Below are positions 7,238-12,466 of a stretch of DNA of 21,515 nt, piece by piece. How positions within the stretch are numbered: position 1 is the first letter of the stretch; each line of letters starts with the position of its first letter. The translations under genes and the position numbers were made by a program. Under the pieces are notes generated by a model. It saw nothing but the letters and a program-made list of their open reading frames with translations, did no database searches and had not been told where the DNA came from. Source of the stretch: a virus; the IMG/VR virus record IMGVR_UViG_3300035187_002277, positions 1 to 21,515 of that record; one strand, given 5' to 3'.

Positions 7238-7488
7238 CTAATCCAATGCTCAAGTCTATGGCAGTTGCAGCATAACGGAATACATTTACTGATCTCTTCT
7301 TCTACTCTGCTCCAGCCATAGCCGTGGTTCACCATGTCCGATATATTGTTATCCTTATCACCAACGTGGTGAAACTCTAAGACACGGTGATCGTCAATCC
7401 CACACTGCTTGCATTGCAGAGTCTTCTTGTAGTTCAGAAGCTTCTCTCGATTCTTATTGATGCGTTTTTTGGAGTCGGCCCAGGGCAC
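7234..7488 (-). CDS. HNH endonuclease (small, 84 aa)
   Basis: Starts at GTG 7488. Small HNH domain: CKQCG zinc-binding pair (residues 26-30), the catalytic LEFHHVGDK (about residues 37-45), and IPLCCNCHRLEH (about 69-80). It lacks the endonuclease VII extension of the other HNH genes, so it is a separate family. It overlaps the metallopeptidase stop by four bases in convergent orientation, and its N-terminus lies inside the reading frame of the small membrane gene at 7434-7640, as expected for an insertion at a gene end. Probably a homing endonuclease. Confidence 0.8.
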   Translation of the reverse strand: MPWADSKKRINKNREKLLNYKKTLQCKQCGIDDHRVLEFHHVGDKDNNISDMVNHGYGWSRVEEEISKCIPLCCNCHRLEHWIS

Positions 7489-7640
7489 TGATTCCAGTGT
7501 CGAATAACTCCACTAACTATAAACATGTTTGTCAGTAAATAGCTGATAAAAATTACTGTACGGATTGCAGCAACTTTATCCGCTTCATGATTATGATGAG
7601 ACGCCTTCTCGCCCAATGCTTTTGCCCAGAGTCTCCACAT
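7434..7640 (-). CDS. Small membrane protein, 3' end altered by HNH insertion
   Basis: MWRLWAKALGEKASHHNH followed by EADKVAAIRTVIFISYLLTN and a hydrophobic continuation to about residue 47 (FIVSGVIRHW) gives an amphipathic N-terminus and one membrane helix. Sequences of this shape occur in cyanophages, from memory. After HWNQ the frame runs 20 codons into the HNH gene (PGPTPKNASIRIERSF), which reads as out-of-frame HNH DNA, so the original stop was probably lost. tRNA-Pro lies 15 bases upstream on the same strand. Confidence 0.5.
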   Translation of the reverse strand: MWRLWAKALGEKASHHNHEADKVAAIRTVIFISYLLTNMFIVSGVIRHWNQCPGPTPKNASIRIERSF

Positions 7641-7655
7641 AATTAAATTGGTAGA

Positions 7656-7729
7656 TCGGAGATGCAGGATTCGAACCTGCGGCCCTCTGCTCCCAAAGCA
7701 GATGCGCTGCCAAACTGCGCTAATCCCCG
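7656..7729 (-). tRNA. tRNA-Pro (anticodon UGG)
   Basis: A complete 74-base cloverleaf on the minus strand. The acceptor stem CGGGGAT / ATCTCCG (one G-T pair) has discriminator A at 7656; the D stem is GCGC/GCGC; the anticodon stem TCTGC/GCAGA carries loop TTTGGGA with anticodon TGG; the T arm is GCAGG-TTCGAAT-CCTGC. CCA is not encoded. UGG reads CCA and wobble Pro codons. Phage tRNAs commonly supplement host codon supply; it is the only tRNA I find here. Confidence 0.95.
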
Positions 7730-7730
7730 T

Positions 7731-7903
7731 ATAGATGGATCAGGTGTGATGCGTCTCATTGGGCGCAACAGGGACCTGACCTCTATCTTGGCTCTCCTTC
7801 TAGGCTATCTGCCTAGCGAGTCACCCCAGGCCTTCGCGCTTGCCAAGTGGGTCCCCGGCGCATCAGCGGCCAACTGAGCCCGATCAAAAGAGAGCGGGAA
7901 CTC
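7731..7903 (-). ncRNA. Possible structured non-coding RNA upstream of tRNA-Pro
   Basis: This stretch between the unknown gene ending at 7909 and tRNA-Pro has no convincing gene but is visibly more GC-rich than its surroundings and full of complementary segments. There is an eight-base pairing of 7738-7745 with 7774-7781 (one G-T), a perfect six-base hairpin at 7800-7816 with five-base loop, and a closing pairing of 7791-7796 with 7890-7895 that encloses the GC-rich centre. It would be transcribed ahead of the tRNA on the minus strand. It is not a second tRNA: no T-arm consensus is present. It could be a phage small RNA, a processing leader or a degraded gene. Confidence 0.35.
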
Positions 7904-7908
7904 AATTA

Positions 7909-8544
7909 TTATACACATGCCGAAGGCGTTGTGTCATACATAAAGTGATCCGATGTTTCAAGCATCCGTGAATTTTCAACACTGTACTCATTCAAGTCAA
8001 TCTCGTAGCCAGGGTTCTTACCAATCCTGTTGCGCAGCCAGGCGTCATCGTACCAGATGATTTTGTTATTGGGGTACGCGTAAAAATTTCCGTTATCCAT
8101 ACGGAAAAAGTGCGCACACTTGTGCTCAGGCGTTTCACTAAAGTTAGTATTAAGGGTTGATTTAGATTCCCAAGACCAATCCAAAGTAAACATGTAGATA
8201 CCTTGATTGCGTTCTCCTTTGTAATTAATTAGCTCTGCACGTAAGTTGGCAAGACGCGAACGCACCTGTACATCAATGTAGGGAGAGAAGCAGTCCCACC
8301 ACATGCACTCGTTTAAGGCGGGGACTGGCGCATCTGGTTTCCAACACAACGCATGGATTGGGCGACGGGTCCAGTTGACACCATTCTCCAAAAATACTTC
8401 AAACAAGGGGACGTGTTTCTCTAAAGATGCCACGGAATGTACGTCACATAGCGTTACTTCACCATGGCCTTGCTTGTGGTTGTATAAAAATTCATTACGG
8501 ATATAGCACGTAAAAGTAGGTAGGTTGTGATTAAGATACGACAT
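7909..8544 (-). CDS. Hypothetical protein (211 aa)
   Basis: A 211-residue soluble protein with many aromatic residues, including NECMWWDCFSPY near residues 78-89 and FTLDWSWESKS near 119-129. No transmembrane segment or nucleotide-binding motif is visible and I do not recognise the family. The ATG abuts the T-run of a terminator on the same strand, so expression must come from read-through or another start. It lies at the end of the leftward group of DUF5872-like genes and before the putative structured RNA and tRNA. Confidence 0.8.
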   Translation of the reverse strand: MSYLNHNLPTFTCYIRNEFLYNHKQGHGEVTLCDVHSVASLEKHVPLFEVFLENGVNWTRRPIHALCWKPDAPVPALNECMWWDCFSPYIDVQVRSRLANLRAELINYKGERNQGIYMFTLDWSWESKSTLNTNFSETPEHKCAHFFRMDNGNFYAYPNNKIIWYDDAWLRNRIGKNPGYEIDLNEYSVENSRMLETSDHFMYDTTPSACV

Positions 8545-8572
8545 AAAAAATCCCGGTGTATCATGCCGGGAT
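8545..8572 (-). terminator. Rho-independent terminator (minus strand)
   Basis: Read on the minus strand, a seven-base perfect stem ATCCCGG / CCGGGAT around nine bases is followed by six T that end immediately before the ATG of the 211-aa gene. It also contains the stop codon of the small 8561-8659 frame in its loop. It probably ends the leftward unit containing the DUF5872-like genes. Confidence 0.8.
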
Positions 8573-8659
8573 CATAGCTTCCTTCCGCGCTCTGGTGAGC
8601 CCCACGTTCGTAACGTGGAAGGGGTTTCGACTATTACCCCTAGAGCGGTATTGCTCCAT
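8561..8659 (-). CDS. Very small basic hypothetical protein (32 aa)
   Basis: A 32-codon frame MEQYRSRGNSRNPF... ending KEAMIPA, basic and polar. It starts 11 bases after the stop of the 67-aa gene and ends inside the terminator loop, so it fits as the last gene of that unit. The small hairpin CCACGTT-ACG-AACGTGG is within it. The reading is plausible but short; no homologue is recognised. Confidence 0.4.
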   Translation of the reverse strand: MEQYRSRGNSRNPFHVTNVGLTRARKEAMIPA

Positions 8660-8670
8660 CTGTCAGGATA

Positions 8671-8874
8671 TCACGATTTACTATCGCGATAACGTCTGGC
8701 TGCACGTCCGGCAAGCTTTGCTTTTCGGGTGTTTGGTACAAACTGTTTTCCTTCGCGGCTAGCTTCGCGTTTCTTTTGATCGGTTTCCTGCCGTTCTTCT
8801 TTGGACAATGAGGCCCAGGCGGATTCTGGTAGGTAACGCTTGGTGTATCCCTTTTGAATTGCTTTGTCTGCCAT
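8671..8874 (-). CDS. DUF5872-like, C-terminal segment protein (67 aa)
   Basis: A 67-residue basic protein (GYTKRYLPESAWASLSKEER..., GKQFVPNTRKAK). In relatives I recall, this RYLP..AW..L...E...T..KK...GKQFV.NT segment is the C-terminal half of DUF5872-type proteins whose N-terminal half is KPGQWSARKAQ...GGGYKGGK. Here the N-terminal half is the separate upstream gene at 8899-9210, 24 bases away, so an ancestral single chain seems to be split into two cistrons. Function of the family is unknown; the composition (Lys/Arg-rich, no Cys) would suit nucleic-acid binding. Confidence 0.7.
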   Translation of the reverse strand: MADKAIQKGYTKRYLPESAWASLSKEERQETDQKKREASREGKQFVPNTRKAKLAGRAARRYRDSKS

Positions 8875-8898
8875 AACAGTATTCCTAATACTTGACTT

Positions 8899-9210
8899 TT
8901 ATTTGCTTTCTTTATATTTCTTGGCGGCAGCTTTAGCCTTGCCGCGTTTTTCATATTCATCTTTCGTCATCCATTTCTCCTTGCCCCACTTCTCCAAAGA
9001 CTTCTGCTTCTCACCTTTACCTCCTTTATATCCACCGCCTGCACTTTTATATTCCTGTGCCACAAGCTGTGCTTTTCTAGCCGAAATAATTAGTTAGCCT
9101 TACGGCTACGACCATTCTCCCGGCTTACCCCCACGGCCTTCACGCATCACTTTGTTTTTAATACGCTCACGCAGGTCTGGTTTAGTGTACTTGCTTTTGT
9201 CTTCAGCCAT
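8899..9210 (-). CDS. DUF5872-like protein interrupted by a 27-base stop-bearing insert
   Basis: Starts at ATG 9210 (MAEDKSKYTKPDLRERIKN), inside the stop of the upstream HNH gene. Reads to ...RGGKPGEWS, then meets TAG at 9106-9108. After exactly 27 bases (9085-9111) the same frame resumes with ARKAQLVAQEYKSAGGGYKG and continues in good coding sense to the TAA at 8899. In the family the junction reads PGQWSARKAQ, so removal of 27 bases restores an uninterrupted protein of 94 residues. The second half has no ATG near its beginning, so it cannot easily be a separate gene. Either ribosomes bypass the insert, reinitiation occurs at a non-ATG codon, or the gene is dead. Conserved codon sense downstream argues against long decay. 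Family recognition is from memory. Confidence 0.6.
9085..9111 (-). other. Candidate translational-bypass element (27 nt)
   Basis: The serine codon UCG (9109-9111) is followed at once by UAG, which opens a perfect hairpin UAGCC-GUAA-GGCUA (9095-9108) with a GNRA-type tetraloop. Two more in-frame stops (UAA, UAA) and an AU-rich spacer follow, ending with a second UCG (9082-9084), after which the conserved frame continues. Matching take-off and landing codons, a stop directly after take-off and a hairpin at that stop are the features of the T4 gene 60 bypass. A small insertion with a three-base target duplication is the main alternative. Confidence 0.5.
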
Positions 9211-9811
9211 AACTTCCTCGCTCTTTAAGATAAGTGACTGCGTTTGTCAATACATCTATATTATCACCAAATAAACCCAGGGCTCTATTGCACTCTTTGC
9301 ACAACAAACCTCTAAACTCATTAGTTTGATGGTTGTGGTCCATGGCTAAAGATTGTTTATCCTTTGGGGGTTTCTGGCAAATTGCACACAAGCCTCTTTG
9401 CGTCTCAAACACAACATCATATTGCTCTTTTGTTATTCCTCTACGTTCGTATTTCTTGTGATTGTGATGTAATAAATCTTGCCCTTGTTTTTTAACTTTT
9501 TGATAATGTTCTTTGTTGTTATTTACCCATTTATCCCAGTTTATTTTAGTGCAAGCTTTGCAAGAAGAATTTAAATAAAATTTTCCATCTTGTTTTCTTC
9601 GTCTAAAACAATCCCAATCTAAATAGTTAAGGCATTTTGAACATTGTTTTTTACCACTTTCTCCATACAAAACTTTCCATCTAGTATTGACTAAAGATCT
9701 GCAATCTTTGCAAACACTATCTCTCTTTATGTTGCCTGCTGAATTATATCCTTTAGTGTAAAAATTTTCATACGGCTTTCTGGTTCCGCATTTACGGCAA
9801 AGTTTTTGCAT
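9203..9811 (-). CDS. HNH endonuclease, endonuclease VII type, double zinc ribbon
   Basis: The frame is open from 9874, but the real start is probably ATG 9811 (MQKLCRKCGTRKPYENFYTKG), which has a TATTGT 21 bases upstream. The extension lies in the remnant of the broken gene. Layout: zinc ribbon 1 (CRKCG...CKDC), zinc ribbon 2 (CSKCLNYLDWDCF...CKAC), a basic linker, then the nuclease: CAICQKPPKDKQ, LAMDHNHQTNEFRGLLCKEC, ALGLFGDN. The DHNHQ carries the catalytic His. It is strikingly AT-rich against its neighbours. Its stop overlaps the ATG of the downstream DUF5872-like gene and its start follows a truncated paralogue of that gene, so it is an inserted, probably homing, endonuclease. Confidence 0.85.
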   Translation of the reverse strand: MQKLCRKCGTRKPYENFYTKGYNSAGNIKRDSVCKDCRSLVNTRWKVLYGESGKKQCSKCLNYLDWDCFRRRKQDGKFYLNSSCKACTKINWDKWVNNNKEHYQKVKKQGQDLLHHNHKKYERRGITKEQYDVVFETQRGLCAICQKPPKDKQSLAMDHNHQTNEFRGLLCKECNRALGLFGDNIDVLTNAVTYLKERGSYG

Positions 9812-9854
9812 TGGTTGGTTTGTGCTTTTCTTACAATAGCACAGAATTACTGAC

Positions 9855-9941
9855 CTTTTTACCCCCACGATCACCAGCCATCACGCAATCTTTAATCCTC
9901 TCGCGTAACTCCGGTTTCGTGTAGTTGTTCTCCTAAGACAT
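9855..9941 (-). pseudogene. Truncated DUF5872-like paralogue
   Basis: From an ATG at 9941 the frame reads M-S-stop (TAG), then NNYTKPELRERIKDCVMAGD and RGGK. The YTKP...RGGK stretch matches 16 of 22 residues of the intact N-terminus at 9210. Homology ends at GGK-K, exactly before the PGEWS motif, where the HNH sequence takes over. An amber codon near the start and the lost C-terminus make this a remnant. It also overlaps the end of the 9892-10164 gene in another frame. Confidence 0.6.
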
Positions 9942-10164
9942 CAGGATTATTTTTACGTTCTTCTAATATTTTAGCCCACTTACATGGCTTAGCATTCACA
10001 GCCCAATTAGCTGGAGGGTTGGGTATTAGCCGCTCCAGCTGGGCAAAATATTTGAGGAGGCGATCTTCCTCCGTTATACGGTACCGCTCACTCTTTGCCA
10101 AAGTTTTGGGAAGGTAAGTTACCTGATCGGCTGGAGGATGAGCCAAACTTCTGCATGATCTCAT
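9892..10164 (-). CDS. Hypothetical protein (up to 90 aa)
   Basis: The C-terminal 70 residues (SERYRITEEDRLLKYFAQLE, IPNPPANWAVNAKPCKW) look protein-like. The N-terminal 20 codons from ATG 10164 overlap the preceding gene; a TTG near 10103 (AKSERYRIT) is an alternative start. Its 3' end overlaps the broken DUF5872 copy in a different frame, so the end may have been altered by the insertion history. No family recognised. Confidence 0.5.
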   Translation of the reverse strand: MRSCRSLAHPPADQVTYLPKTLAKSERYRITEEDRLLKYFAQLERLIPNPPANWAVNAKPCKWAKILEERKNNPDVLGEQLHETGVTRED

Positions 10165-10315
10165 CCATTTGCTCTAGTGATTCACAACGAATCAGAAGAT
10201 CTGACAATGAACTGATCGTGATGGGATGTTCGGATCGTGCGGCAAACGCAAGTGCATCACGCAGGTGTGCCGTCGCCTGTGCTACCGATTCCTTCACCTG
10301 CGTTGAAAGGGACAT
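10088..10315 (-). CDS. Hypothetical protein (75 aa, start uncertain)
   Basis: I prefer the ATG at 10315 (MSLSTQVKESVAQATAHLRD) over the ATG at 10360 because the shorter form reduces overlap with the upstream gene to 59 bases. It is an all-helical, Ser/Ala/Leu-rich protein (ALAFAARSEHPITISSLSDL) with a Ser-rich C-terminal tail. Function not recognised. Confidence 0.5.
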   Translation of the reverse strand: MSLSTQVKESVAQATAHLRDALAFAARSEHPITISSLSDLLIRCESLEQMDEIMQKFGSSSSRSGNLPSQNFGKE

Positions 10316-10463
10316 TTGCGATTCCGTTGGTTGTTTCGTCAGTATAAATGTTGTTGTCATGGGCCTGCTTTGATAGCAATAAACTTTCCAAAAGTTTGTT
10401 GTGGTTTGCGACTAGGGCTTGGCCCTCTTGTATCGCTTGGATGTATTCTGGCATTTTTTCCAT
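10257..10463 (-). CDS. Small hypothetical protein (68 aa)
   Basis: Starts at ATG 10463 with no clear Shine-Dalgarno. Residues 1-32 form a helix (EYIQAIQEGQALVANHNKLL) and the rest is Gly/Thr/Asn-rich and probably disordered (NVPFNAGEGIGSTGDGTPA). It is first in a leftward chain of overlapping small genes. No family recognised. Confidence 0.5.
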   Translation of the reverse strand: MEKMPEYIQAIQEGQALVANHNKLLESLLLSKQAHDNNIYTDETTNGIANVPFNAGEGIGSTGDGTPA

Positions 10464-10506
10464 GGGTTACAAATACGGAGAACCTGAATAAACAGTACGG
10501 TTTGCC

Positions 10507-11244
10507 TTAGTTTCCTAAGTGGGTTAGAAGAATATTGTAAAGCCCAATCTTGTCATAACCGCGCTCTACAAACTCATAGCAGATATTTGTGGTATCGCAG
10601 TCCCAGGAATTGGTGAATGGGTTAACGCCGGAGAACCGTGCGCCCTCCGCAAATGGTTTAACGCGATACACGCAGAAACAATTAAAGGTTGATGCTACAC
10701 CAAGGCGGGGCGGCATCTCAAAGATGCGTGGGCCTTTAAAGATGTCATCCTCTGGATTGATGCGGGTTGCCCAGCTGTCGTAGATCCAGCGGTGACTTTG
10801 TACATTCAAAGGATGCACGCTATAAGGCGACGCAATATCGTCATCCACCCAAAAAAGTTGACTAACTTGTTTCGGGTCGTAATCAACGTCGGGTTCAATA
10901 AAAACAACCTTGTTGTAATACTGAAGACCAACTTCTTGCTCAGCTTTTTCCAAGCATTCGTTGCGTGCCGTGGCCAGGTAATTTACCCGATCCTCGGCTC
11001 GAATTGAGCCGAAGTAAGGCCAATCCTTTTTGCAGGTTTGAATCCAGACCTTGTTCAGTTCCTCTTTAAACTCGGGTTCAACCTCTTGTAGGTACTCAAC
11101 CGTTCCATCGGTAGAGTCATTCTCAAAGACGGAAAGATCAAAGGTAATACCTGGGTTCTCGTCCTTAAGACATAAAATTTGATCCTTCCATCCAAACAGG
11201 AACGGCTCCCTGTTTCGGATAATGCTGCAAATCAGTATCCGCAT
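10507..11244 (-). CDS. GT69-like glycosyltransferase (CAP59/CMT1-type)
   Basis: 245 residues. The N-terminal Rossmann-like start (MRILICSIIRNREPFLFGW) leads to FENDSTDGTVEYL (residues 40-52), the hallmark of the cryptococcal mannosyltransferase/CAP59 family, followed by the acidic metal/nucleotide-sugar motif FIEPDVDYDPKQ and the acceptor region STFNCFCVYRVKPF. Known members transfer mannose. Here it follows the sugar-dehydratase gene with a 13-base overlap on the same strand, so the two are co-translated and likely work on one glycan. Acceptor and donor cannot be told from sequence. Confidence 0.7.
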   Translation of the reverse strand: MRILICSIIRNREPFLFGWKDQILCLKDENPGITFDLSVFENDSTDGTVEYLQEVEPEFKEELNKVWIQTCKKDWPYFGSIRAEDRVNYLATARNECLEKAEQEVGLQYYNKVVFIEPDVDYDPKQVSQLFWVDDDIASPYSVHPLNVQSHRWIYDSWATRINPEDDIFKGPRIFEMPPRLGVASTFNCFCVYRVKPFAEGARFSGVNPFTNSWDCDTTNICYEFVERGYDKIGLYNILLTHLGN

Positions 11245-12416
11245 TTGTCAAGCACCTTGGAAAGATTCTTGATATCAACTTCTTTAATGAAGTGGTTATT
11301 GCCAATGTAGAAAGAATTGGTATGCATCCGTTCACTATTGGGAAGAGGAATGACAGATTCATAGTCCTCCATGAAGGGCTGCCGGAGTAGATTGCCAACC
11401 AAGAACGGGCGCGTCTCAATACCGATCAACTGGAGAAACTTCTTGACTTCAGTGGCAATTGTTTCATCTGTGCAATGGAACGGTAGGGTCATGGCACTGT
11501 TGCCCTTTGCCTTCGGTAGGGTTTCAAACCAAGGACGCTTTAACATTTCCTTGCGGAACAACGCATAGTTCTTGGCACGCTGCTCGTTCCAGGTATCGAG
11601 CTTTTTCAGCTGAATGCGTCCCAGGACAGCGCCAGTTTCTACGTTGCGGAAGTTGTATCCCTTAGTTGGGAACAGGAAGGTTGGATCAACATCGGGGTAT
11701 CGATCTTGAAGCTTAATTCGGTAGGACGGGATCATCTCCCGTGATAAACCGTGAGATCGCTTGGCACGCAATAGGTTGTAGAGCCCTTCATTCTTAACAC
11801 ACACCATGCCACCTTCAACGGTTGTCATGTGGTGACCAAAGTAGAAAGAAAAGGTTGAGCCAACGCCTGTGGTACCGACTTTGACTCCGCTCTTGATGTC
11901 ACGCGCACCGTGGGATTCACAACAATCTTCGATGATCATTGCATTGGGCCATAGTTCTTTGACCCTTTGCATGTCATTGGAAATGCCAAGGACGTGCGTC
12001 AAGTAAACAACGTCTGGCTCCAGGCCTTTGGCAGAGAGTTGATTGGCCGATTCAACGGTGGGGCTGTAGGTTTCGTAATCGATGTCGTAGAAATAAACGT
12101 TGTGGTGCTGCTGGCAGAAGGTTGAGATGTTGGTTGCCCAGTTGATGGCTGGTGCAAAAATGGTCAGCTGTTCCTTCTCTGGGAAGTAGTATTCATGTAC
12201 TGCATCAAGCAATAGGAAGTTGGCAACGGATCCGTTGGCTACATACAGAGAATGTGGTACGCCTTGCCATTGGCTCCATTCTTCTTCGAATTGACGGCAC
12301 TCAGGACCGTTGGTGAATCGATCAGAGGTAAGAATAAATTTTGTCAGTGCCAGGCGCTCCTTCCAGCCAATCGTATTTTTCTGGAGGGGCCAATCAAATA
12401 CCGCCGTATGCGACAT
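11232..12416 (-). CDS. DegT-family sugar dehydratase, ColD-like (active-site His)
   Basis: 394 residues with the fold-type I PLP enzyme layout of the DegT/DnrJ/EryC1/StrS family: YVANGSVANFLLLDA (residues 58-72), IIEDCCESHGA (161-171, D164 contacting the PLP ring nitrogen), and STFSFYFGHHMTTVEGG (187-203). Aminotransferases of the family carry Lys where this protein has H195 in the GHHMTTVEGG motif. His at this place is the hallmark of the 3-dehydratases ColD and RfbH, which remove the C3 hydroxyl instead of transferring an amino group. ColD acts on GDP-4-keto-6-deoxymannose, the product of the gmd gene divergent to this one. A ColD-type reaction is therefore the best call. It has its own -10-like element (12438-12443). 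Confidence 0.7.
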   Translation of the reverse strand: MSHTAVFDWPLQKNTIGWKERLALTKFILTSDRFTNGPECRQFEEEWSQWQGVPHSLYVANGSVANFLLLDAVHEYYFPEKEQLTIFAPAINWATNISTFCQQHHNVYFYDIDYETYSPTVESANQLSAKGLEPDVVYLTHVLGISNDMQRVKELWPNAMIIEDCCESHGARDIKSGVKVGTTGVGSTFSFYFGHHMTTVEGGMVCVKNEGLYNLLRAKRSHGLSREMIPSYRIKLQDRYPDVDPTFLFPTKGYNFRNVETGAVLGRIQLKKLDTWNEQRAKNYALFRKEMLKRPWFETLPKAKGNSAMTLPFHCTDETIATEVKKFLQLIGIETRPFLVGNLLRQPFMEDYESVIPLPNSERMHTNSFYIGNNHFIKEVDIKNLSKVLDKCGY

Positions 12417-12437
12417 GACTCAGTGATCTTTTTAATG

Positions 12438-12445
12438 GTTATACT
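12438..12445. promoter_or_regulatory. Overlapping divergent -10 elements (ColD-like gene / gmd)
   Basis: GTTATACT: read on the minus strand, TATAAC ends 21 bases before the ATG of the dehydratase; on the plus strand, TATACT ends 21 bases before the gmd ATG. The two hexamers share four bases, within a palindrome GGTTA-TACTT-TAACC. The divergent genes belong to one pathway, so coordinated expression fits. Confidence 0.5.
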
Positions 12446-12466
12446 TTAACCACGCAGATATTGCAA

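Noticed and set aside
7662-7877. Plus-strand open frame (71 aa) across the tRNA
   Set aside because: It begins with QDSNLRPSAPKADALPNCAN, the usual translation of the complement of a tRNA gene, and runs on into the GC-rich spacer.
7780-7903. Second tRNA or hammerhead ribozyme in the GC-rich stretch
   Set aside because: GCTCAGTTGG looks like a D arm and CTGATG like a hammerhead core, but the T arm, acceptor stem and the CUGANGA...GAAA core are missing.
8640-8960. Minus-strand frame of 106 aa overlapping the DUF5872-like genes
   Set aside because: Out of frame with the recognised protein at 8671-8874 and the end of 8899-9210; it reads as a shadow.
9082-9111. Simple nonsense mutation or sequencing error as explanation for the interrupted gene
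   Set aside because: Three stops, an exact multiple of three, identical flanking codons and a perfect hairpin do not fit one base error; a misassembly cannot be fully excluded.
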